NCBI RefSeq assembly: GCF_002090075.1
Contig: NZ_BBRI01000003.1
Span: forward strand, 372,001-436,000
Direction: 5' to 3'
DNA length: 64,000 nucleotides
Source: Demequina sp. NBRC 110052
Lineage (GTDB): Bacteria > Actinomycetota > Actinomycetes > Actinomycetales > Demequinaceae
The notes beneath the pieces are model-generated. The model did not search any database, was not told the DNA's origin, and saw only the letters and a program-made list of their open reading frames with translations. This document shows, in pieces, positions 58,293 through 64,000 of the stretch (its first letter is position 1; every line of letters begins with the position of its first letter). Both the position numbers and the translations under genes were made by a program.

Positions 58293-60401
58293 CTACTCCT
58301 TGGGGTCCTGCTCGGACGTGCCCGACGCGTCGGCCGGGTTCGGCTCGGGTGCCGCGCCTGCGTCGGGCGTGGCCGCCTCGGTGACCGCTGCGTCGGACGT
58401 GGAGACCTGCGCCGCCTCCGCGGGGAGGGTCGCTCCCGTGCCGGGCTCGACCAGCGCGTCGGGCTGTGCCGTGTCCTCCTCGGCCGCGGGGGCCTGGGGC
58501 AGCTCGGGAGGCGTCGGGGCCTCCGTCGGGGCCCACTCGCCCGAGATCCAGTGGGTGCGCCGCGGGGCCTTCACCACGTCCTTGAAGATGTCGGCCAGCT
58601 CGATCTCGTTCAGCGTCTCCTTCTCGAGGAGCTCGTGCGCGAGCCGATCCAGGATCCCGCGGTTGGCCTGCAGCGCGGCCGTGGCCTCCGCCATCGCGCC
58701 ATCCATCAGCAGACGCACCTCGTCGTCCACCACTGCGGCCACACGCTCCGAGAAGTCGCGTCCGTGGCCCATGTCGCGGCCCAGGAACACCTCACCCGAG
58801 CTGCCGGCCAGGCGCACCGCACCCACCTGCGTGGACATGCCGTACTCCGTGACCATCTGCTTCGCGGTCTCCGTGGCCTGCGAGATGTCGTTGCTCGCGC
58901 CGGTGCTCGGGTCGCCGAACACGAGCTCCTCCGCGATGCGGCCGCCCATGGCGTACGCGAGCGAATCGAGCAGCTGGTTGCGCGTCTTCGAGTAACGGTC
59001 CTCCTGCGGCATCACCATCGTGTAGCCCAGGGCGCGGCCGCGCGGCAGGATCGTCACCTTCGTGACAGGGTCCGTGTGGTTCATGGCGGCCGCCACGAGC
59101 GCGTGACCGCCCTCGTGATACGCCGTGACGGCCTTGTCGTGGTCGTTCATGACACGCGTGCGCTTCTGCGGGCCCGCGATGACGCGGTCGATCGCCTCAT
59201 CCATCTCGGTGGGCCCGATGCGCTTCTCATCGCGCCGCGCCGTCAGCAGGGCGGCCTCGTTGAGGACGTTCGCGAGGTCCGCGCCGGTGAAGCCCGGGGT
59301 GCGGCGCGCCACCGCCTCGAGGTCCACCTCGGGTGCGATCGGCTTGCCCTTCGCGTGCACCTCGAGCACCTTGAGACGGCCCTTGAGGTCCGGCCCGTCC
59401 ACGCCCACCTGACGGTCGAAGCGGCCGGGGCGCAGCAGCGCGGGGTCCAGGATGTCGGGGCGGTTGGTCGCCGCGATCATGATGACGTTCGTCGTGGCGT
59501 CGAAGCCGTCCATCTCGACCAGCATCTGGTTGAGGGTCTGCTCGCGCTCGTCATGACCGCCGCCCATGCCGGCGCCGCGGTGGCGACCGACCGCATCGAT
59601 CTCGTCGACGAAGATGATCGCCGGGCTGTTCTTCTTGGCCTGCTCGAACAGGTCGCGCACGCGGCTCGCGCCGACGCCCACGAACATCTCCACGAAGTCG
59701 GAGCCGGAGATCGAGAAGAACGGCACGCCCGCCTCGCCTGCGACCGCGCGGGCGAGCAGCGTCTTGCCCGTTCCCGGGGGGCCGTACAGCAGGACGCCCT
59801 TGGGGATCTTCGCGCCGACCGCCTGGAACTTGGAGGGGTTCTCGAGGAACTCCTCGATCTCGCGCAGCTCGTCGACCGCCTCGTCCACGCCCGCGACGTC
59901 CTCGAAACGCACCTTCGGGGTGTCTGGGCTCACGAGCGACGCCTTCGACTTGCCGAACTGCATGAGGCGACCGCCGCCGCCCTGCATGCTCGACATCAGG
60001 AAGATCAGCACACCCACGATCAGCAGCACCGGCAGGAAGGTGATGAGCAGCGTGGTCCAGATGCTCGCCTGCGCGAGCTCCGCGACGTACTCGATCCCCG
60101 CGCCGTTCACCGCCTCGATCACGGCCTCACCCTGAGGCTCGGCGTAGGTGAAGTACACGGAGCCGGGCAGCTCGGTCCAGGCCTCCGGGCTGTCGCTCGG
60201 GAGCTCCTCGACGAGGGTCAGCTCGACGCGCTGATCGCCGTCGATGACCTTCGCCTGCTCGACGACGCCTGCCTCGAGCAGGGCGAAGCCCTCCGAGGTG
60301 TCGACGCGCTCAGGACCGGAGCTGAACAGGCCGGAGACCAGCCATGCGACGAGCACGGCGGCCGAGACCATGAGGATGATGCGGGGAATGAAGTTCTTCA
60401 T
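58293..60401 (-). CDS. ftsH: ATP-dependent zinc metalloprotease FtsH
   Basis: This 702-aa membrane AAA+ protease has two N-terminal membrane spans around a periplasmic domain, Walker A GPPGTGKT, Walker B IIFVDEID, the second region of homology with RPGRFDRQ, and zinc site HEGGH. The tail past about residue 615 is a Pro/Ala/Glu/Asp-rich extension carrying several GCCCGACGC-type repeats. It degrades membrane and regulatory proteins. Confidence 0.97.
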   Translation of the reverse strand: MKNFIPRIILMVSAAVLVAWLVSGLFSSGPERVDTSEGFALLEAGVVEQAKVIDGDQRVELTLVEELPSDSPEAWTELPGSVYFTYAEPQGEAVIEAVNGAGIEYVAELAQASIWTTLLITFLPVLLIVGVLIFLMSSMQGGGGRLMQFGKSKASLVSPDTPKVRFEDVAGVDEAVDELREIEEFLENPSKFQAVGAKIPKGVLLYGPPGTGKTLLARAVAGEAGVPFFSISGSDFVEMFVGVGASRVRDLFEQAKKNSPAIIFVDEIDAVGRHRGAGMGGGHDEREQTLNQMLVEMDGFDATTNVIMIAATNRPDILDPALLRPGRFDRQVGVDGPDLKGRLKVLEVHAKGKPIAPEVDLEAVARRTPGFTGADLANVLNEAALLTARRDEKRIGPTEMDEAIDRVIAGPQKRTRVMNDHDKAVTAYHEGGHALVAAAMNHTDPVTKVTILPRGRALGYTMVMPQEDRYSKTRNQLLDSLAYAMGGRIAEELVFGDPSTGASNDISQATETAKQMVTEYGMSTQVGAVRLAGSSGEVFLGRDMGHGRDFSERVAAVVDDEVRLLMDGAMAEATAALQANRGILDRLAHELLEKETLNEIELADIFKDVVKAPRRTHWISGEWAPTEAPTPPELPQAPAAEEDTAQPDALVEPGTGATLPAEAAQVSTSDAAVTEAATPDAGAAPEPNPADASGTSEQDPKE

Positions 60402-60500
60402 CGTGGTTCGACTCTACGCGAGCGGCCTCGGGGCCTGAAGACGGTTTCGCCCCCGGCAGATCGCCTCTGCCACCCCTCATCCCCGGCACCACCCCCGGAC

Positions 60501-60589
60501 AGCGCGAACCAATCTCGCGAGCGCCACGCCGTCAGCGCCACCAATCGCGGTGCGACACGCGGGCAGCGGCATCGATTCTGGTTCGCACT
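60501..60589. repeat. Hairpin element E (AGTGCGAACCA type, 89 bp) at the 3' end of the DUF559 gene
   Basis: On the minus strand the arms are AGTGCGAACCAGAA and AGATTGGTTCGCGCT (10 of 11 core positions paired). The element includes the last 18 codons and the stop of the DUF559 gene. Its inner stem is poor compared with the other copies. Confidence 0.75.
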
Positions 60590-61425
60590 GAATCGGTCAA
60601 TCGGCGCTGACGCCAGAGCAGCGCCGTCACGTCGGCGACCATCTGATCGGCGTGATGCAGCACATCGGCCTGCGTGTACCGCAGTACCTGAAACCCGAGC
60701 ACATGAAGCCGCCGGTCGCGGTCACGGTCCGCGGCGAATGCCCGACGATCAGAGTGATACGCGTATCCGTCGGTCTCGACGACAACCGAGCCCTCGACCA
60801 GGAGGTCCACGGATCCGACATCACTGATCAGCGCTTGTGGCTGCACGAGGAACCCAGCCTCGCGGAGCTCCACGCGCGCCACCGTCTCCTGCATGGAGCC
60901 AGCGCGCAGATCCACATGGTGACGCACCCACGAGCGCCGCCATGTGGAGCCATGCTGCAAACGCTCAAGTTCGGGCGGTGTGATGAGGCCTCGCCGCAAT
61001 GCCTCATCAAGCAGAGCGACCTGCTGAACGGGCGACGTGCACTGCGCCGCGATGTCCAGATGCTCGAGTGCGAGCATCCAGTCATAAGAGCCGTGGCGAT
61101 GCAGCACGACCTCGGAGGTGGGGCGACTCCGCGCCTCGCCCAGCCCACGCGACTGCGGCACACCGAGGTGCGCGAGCGTCGGCTTCTGTTCCATCTGAAG
61201 ACCGACGGACTCGCACCAGGTGACGCACGTCGGTTGGGCGCGGAAGATCGTCGCGAGCACGGCCGCCCGCTTCGCGTTGGGCAGCGCGAAGCAACCACGG
61301 TGCGGTCGGACGACGGTTCCCCTGTGTGAGGCAGAGAGCAGTGCGCCACGGCGCACGCCTGCACGCTCAAGCTCGGTCCAGCGCGCGACTCCACCGAAGC
61401 GTCTCAGTGCATCGATCGGGTCCAT
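60532..61425 (-). CDS. AbiEi-like/DUF559 (PD-(D/E)XK-fold) protein between hairpin elements
   Basis: This 297-aa protein has an N-terminal winged-helix of AbiEi-antitoxin type (about residues 5-50: FGGVARWTELERAGV then RGTVVRPHRGCFAL) and a C-terminal DUF559/Vsr-like nuclease fold (about 215-290: VDLLVEG, VVVETDGYAYHSD, RRLHVLGFQVLRY). Such proteins are multi-copy in some actinobacteria and their function is unclear. Hairpin elements E and D bracket it in opposite orientations, and it separates hpt from ftsH. No toxin partner is adjacent. Confidence 0.8.
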   Translation of the reverse strand: MDPIDALRRFGGVARWTELERAGVRRGALLSASHRGTVVRPHRGCFALPNAKRAAVLATIFRAQPTCVTWCESVGLQMEQKPTLAHLGVPQSRGLGEARSRPTSEVVLHRHGSYDWMLALEHLDIAAQCTSPVQQVALLDEALRRGLITPPELERLQHGSTWRRSWVRHHVDLRAGSMQETVARVELREAGFLVQPQALISDVGSVDLLVEGSVVVETDGYAYHSDRRAFAADRDRDRRLHVLGFQVLRYTQADVLHHADQMVADVTALLWRQRRLTDSVRTRIDAAARVSHRDWWR

Positions 61426-61590
61426 GGCTCGGACCCTGCACGAGCGAGCGCGGCGACGCGAGGCATGGGTGACCGACTGGTGAGGAGCACTACCAGCCCC
61501 GAGCCTGGGGACGACTGAGCGCTCCGAGCACAGCACCTGCGACGCACGCGAGCGCTCGTGAACGGTGGTGGCCTACACCACAGGATTCTC

Positions 61591-61689
61591 AGTGCGAACC
61601 AGAACGGCCCGCGACACGCCACGTATTTACGCAATCGACCGCTCAAGACCCGCGTGTCGGACTCAGATTGGTTCAAACTGTCTGAGGCA
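61591..61689. repeat. Hairpin element D (AGTGCGAACCA type, 99 bp) upstream of the DUF559 gene
   Basis: The outer arms AGTGCGAACCA (61591-61601) and TGGTTCAAACT (61679-61689) match at 9 of 11 positions. The inner arms CGACACGC (61612-61619) and GCGTGTCG (61662-61669) pair perfectly. It shares CCAGAA and AGATTGGTTC with element E, in inverse orientation. Confidence 0.85.
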
Positions 61690-61707
61690 CGGGGCCCCGG
61701 GAGGGGG

Positions 61708-62265
61708 CTACTCGCCCGCGTAGACCTTCGGGTCGAGGATCGCCACGAACGGCAGCGTGCGGTACTTCTCCGCGTAGTCCAGGCCGTAGCCCACGACGAA
61801 CTCGTTGGGGATGTCGAAGCCGATGTACTTCACGGGCACCTCGACCTGCACGGCGTCAGGCTTGCGCAGCAGCGCCGCGATCTCCACGGACTCGGCGCCG
61901 CGCGAGCGCAGGTTGCCCAGCAGCCACGACAGCGTGAGCCCGGAGTCGATGATGTCCTCGACGATGAGCACATGCTTGCCGGTGAGGTCGGCATCGAGGT
62001 CCTTGAGGATGCGCACCACGCCCGACGACTTGGTGCCCGAGCCATACGACGAGATCGCCATCCAGTCCATCTGCACCGTGGGAGGCATGCGCCGCGCGAG
62101 GTCGGCCATCACCATCACGGCGCCCTTGAGCACGCCGATCAGCAGCAGGTCCTTGCCCTCGTAGTCCTCGCGGATGCGCACCGCGATCTCGTCGAGCTTC
62201 CGGCCGATGTCGTTCTCGCTGACGATGATCTTGGTGAAGTCGTTCATGTCGAACGTCTGGTCCAC
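61708..62265 (-). CDS. hpt: Hypoxanthine phosphoribosyltransferase
   Basis: This 185-aa purine-salvage enzyme has LLIGVLKGAVMVMADLARR, the PRPP loop HVLIVEDIIDSGLTL and FVVGYGLDYAEKYR. The start is taken as GTG 62265, with AGGAG 6 nt upstream; ATG 62286 or 62247 are alternatives. It lies 64 bp downstream of tilS. Confidence 0.95.
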   Translation of the reverse strand: MDQTFDMNDFTKIIVSENDIGRKLDEIAVRIREDYEGKDLLLIGVLKGAVMVMADLARRMPPTVQMDWMAISSYGSGTKSSGVVRILKDLDADLTGKHVLIVEDIIDSGLTLSWLLGNLRSRGAESVEIAALLRKPDAVQVEVPVKYIGFDIPNEFVVGYGLDYAEKYRTLPFVAILDPKVYAGE

Positions 62266-62329
62266 GGGGGGCTCCTGGGAGGTCATGCCCGCCGGGCGGG
62301 CCACATGCCCGACGCGCGGGCCGGGTGGG

Positions 62330-63331
62330 TCACTGCGCGGGCCTGTCGAGGGGGTGCGTGATGACAAGCCTGCCATATTCGCGGCGCGCCTCGTAGCCGC
62401 CGGGGAGGTGCACGGCGCCCTGTCCCTTGTACTTGGATACGAGCGAGTCGAGCGCGGCGACGTGGGTGTTGGTGAGCGGTCCGGCGCCGCGTGCCTCGGC
62501 GAGCATCTTGAGCATGCGGGAGCGGATCGCGTCGGGCAGTGCGGCGAGCATGTCGCAGCGCCATTCGTCGGTGCGCACGGTGGAGGCCGAGGCCTGCATG
62601 GCGGTGCGGGCCTGACGTTCGAGCTCGTCGGCGTCGGCCTGCAGCAGCGCGGCGGAGCGCGCGAGCCCTGAGACGACGCCGGGGCCGAGCACGTCCACGA
62701 GCGCGGGCATGACCGCGGCGCGCAACGCTGAGCGGCGCGGACCGTCGGGGTCGAGGTTGGTGGGGTCGTGCCACGGGTCGAGCCCGAGGGCCTCGCACGT
62801 GGCGACCGTGTCCTTGCGCCGCACCGAGAGGAAGGGCCTGACGATGCGACCGCGCCGGGCGGGGATCCCTGACAGTGCTCGGGCTCCGGAGCCGCGTGCG
62901 AGCGCGAGGAGCACGGTCTCAGCCTGGTCGTCCATGGTGTGCCCGGTGAGCACCACGGGGTTGAGCCCGCCCTCGGCGTCCACGCGTGCTTCGATCGCCT
63001 CGTACCTCGCGCGCCGGGCGGCGGCTTCGAGCCCTCCGTCACGCCCGACGGTGACCTTTTCGACGTGCACTGTGTAGAGGCCTGCGCGCCGCGCCTGCTG
63101 GGCGGCGTGCTCGGCGACCTCGGCTGAGCCGTCCTGGAGCCCGTGGTCGACGATGATCGCGCCTGTGAGGTAGCCCTCCTTGCGCCCCACGTACGCGGTG
63201 GCGGCCGCGAGCGCGAGCGAATCCGGCCCGCCGGACAGGGCGACCCACACGCGGGTGCCGATGTCGCACACGTCGAGCGCCTGGCGCACTGCGGAGCGGC
63301 ACTGGGCGACGGCGGGGTGCGGCTGGCTCAC
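62330..63331 (-). CDS. tilS: tRNA(Ile)-lysidine synthase
   Basis: This 333-aa PP-loop ATPase has SGGPDSLAL, VDHGLQDGS, TGHTMDDQAET and a C-terminal specificity domain. It converts C34 of tRNA-Ile(CAU) to lysidine. The GTG 63331 follows GAGAGGA. Confidence 0.94.
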   Translation of the reverse strand: MSQPHPAVAQCRSAVRQALDVCDIGTRVWVALSGGPDSLALAAATAYVGRKEGYLTGAIIVDHGLQDGSAEVAEHAAQQARRAGLYTVHVEKVTVGRDGGLEAAARRARYEAIEARVDAEGGLNPVVLTGHTMDDQAETVLLALARGSGARALSGIPARRGRIVRPFLSVRRKDTVATCEALGLDPWHDPTNLDPDGPRRSALRAAVMPALVDVLGPGVVSGLARSAALLQADADELERQARTAMQASASTVRTDEWRCDMLAALPDAIRSRMLKMLAEARGAGPLTNTHVAALDSLVSKYKGQGAVHLPGGYEARREYGRLVITHPLDRPAQ

Positions 63332-63370
63332 GCGCCTATCCTCTCGCACGCGTGTGACGCGCACCTTGCC

Positions 63371-64000
63371 TCAGCCCTCACACCCACATCCTGCCAAAGC
63401 GGCCACGAACTCGTCGATGGCTGCGCGCGGGTCGGCCTGGCCGTAGGGCATGCCGTCGAGCAGCGTCGCGTAGACGAGCCAGCGTCCGTCGGCGGTCTCC
63501 GCCAGGCCTGCCATCGATGTGACGCCGGTGAGGGAGCCCGTCTTGGCGAGGGCACGTCCGACCACGTCGGGGCTCGCGGCGCGGGACGTGGTGGTGCCGC
63601 TGACGCCGACGATCGCGAGCTCGTCCAGGATCGACGACAGCGACGGGTCGAGCGCGGCAGTGCGCAGCGTGCTCACGAGCGTGCGGGGAGAGATCTGGTT
63701 CTTCGTCGAGAAGCCCGCGCCGTCGTAGAGCTGCAGTCCGGCGGTGTCGATCCCGATCTCGGTGAGGGTATTGGTGATGGCGGCGGCGCCGGCCTCTGCG
63801 GTGCCCGCGCCTCCGCGGGCGACGGAGGTGAGTCGCGCGAGGGTCTCGGCGATCGTGTTGTCGGAGTCGCGGCTCACGTACTGGGAAATCACCGACAGAG
63901 GCGCGGATTCGACGCTGGCGATGGTCGTGCCCGACGCTGCGGCCCTGGTCACATGCCCGACGCTGATGCCCCGCTCCTCGAGGAGCGTCACGAAGGTCTC
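63371..64000 (-). CDS. dacB: D-alanyl-D-alanine carboxypeptidase, PBP4/DacB family (partial)
   Basis: This is the C-terminal 209 residues of a class C penicillin-binding protein of peptidase family S13; the 5' end lies beyond the window. Motif 2 SRDSDNT and motif 3 LAKTGSLTG are visible, but the SxxK motif is outside. It trims or cross-cuts peptidoglycan peptides outside the membrane. It precedes tilS by 39 bp. Confidence 0.9.
   Translation of the reverse strand, partial: ETFVTLLEERGISVGHVTRAAASGTTIASVESAPLSVISQYVSRDSDNTIAETLARLTSVARGGAGTAEAGAAAITNTLTEIGIDTAGLQLYDGAGFSTKNQISPRTLVSTLRTAALDPSLSSILDELAIVGVSGTTTSRAASPDVVGRALAKTGSLTGVTSMAGLAETADGRWLVYATLLDGMPYGQADPRAAIDEFVAALAGCGCEG

Noticed and set aside
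57363..60827. 1154-codon open frame on the plus strand
   Set aside because: It lies antisense to folP, folE and ftsH, has low-complexity Arg/His-rich content, and no family motif. It is a GC-rich antisense shadow.
60532..61425. Type IV toxin-antitoxin pair
   Set aside because: The N-terminal domain resembles AbiEi antitoxins, but no AbiEii-like toxin gene is adjacent and the C-terminus is a DUF559 domain.

Overview
The window is about 64 kb of high-GC DNA that reads as an actinobacterial chromosome, most likely Micrococcales (a Demequina- or Cellulomonas-like organism; the genus is inference). The evidence is the set of actinobacterial signature genes: lsr2, carD, senX3-regX3, DtxR/IdeR with the classical metal ligands, a FolB-FolK fusion, DUF3027, DUF3263, DUF3180, DUF4031 and DUF4032. 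GTG/TTG starts and 1-4 nt stop/start overlaps are common.

Layout. 0-5.5 kb: an OYE-type flavin/Fe-S reductase and two MFS transporters, the second divergent from a TetR regulator with a paired operator. 6-16.5 kb: tRNA-Arg, aldo/keto reductase, a NlpC/P60 hydrolase, iron regulator dtxR coupled to ugd, manA divergent from serC, a secreted CAP-domain protein, and a cold-shock/DUF3027/MFS operon. 16.5-22.6 kb: groEL with two CIRCE sites, LytR_C and DUF3263 proteins, ung, tdk, tRNA-Thr and a MauE/DsbA redox pair. 22.7-27.3 kb: a membrane Ser/Thr kinase, an orphan sugar-ABC ATPase and the kinase-like DUF4032 protein. 27.3-32 kb: the carD-ispD-ispF-cysS-rlmB operon and a lipoprotein. 32.3-39.1 kb: the phosphate regulon (pstSCAB, senX3-regX3, phoU) with PHO-box arrays, followed by gpmA. 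40-64 kb: the long conserved actinobacterial block, almost all on the minus strand: dacB-tilS-hpt-ftsH-folE-folP-folBK-DUF3180-PH-PH-DUF2520-panC-panD-nadB, then nadC-lysS-lsr2-lactonase. A segment with a CstR-like repressor, a rhodanese-CoA-disulfide reductase and a PrsW-type protease lies between nadB and nadC.

The most unusual content is a family of six 88-99 bp intergenic elements (A to F) built the same way: an outer inverted repeat, a fixed inner stem based on CGACACGCC/GGCGTGTCG, and a variable centre. There are two outer-arm types: GCACGGATTCT (A, B) and AGTGCGAACCA (C to F). Two copies in opposite orientation bracket a solo AbiEi/DUF559 (PD-(D/E)XK-like) gene placed between hpt and ftsH, which are neighbours in many actinobacteria. 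This looks like an uncharacterised nuclease-plus-hairpin repeat system.

No intergenic stretch exceeds about 300 bp. No rRNA, CRISPR array, transposase, integrase or phage gene was seen.
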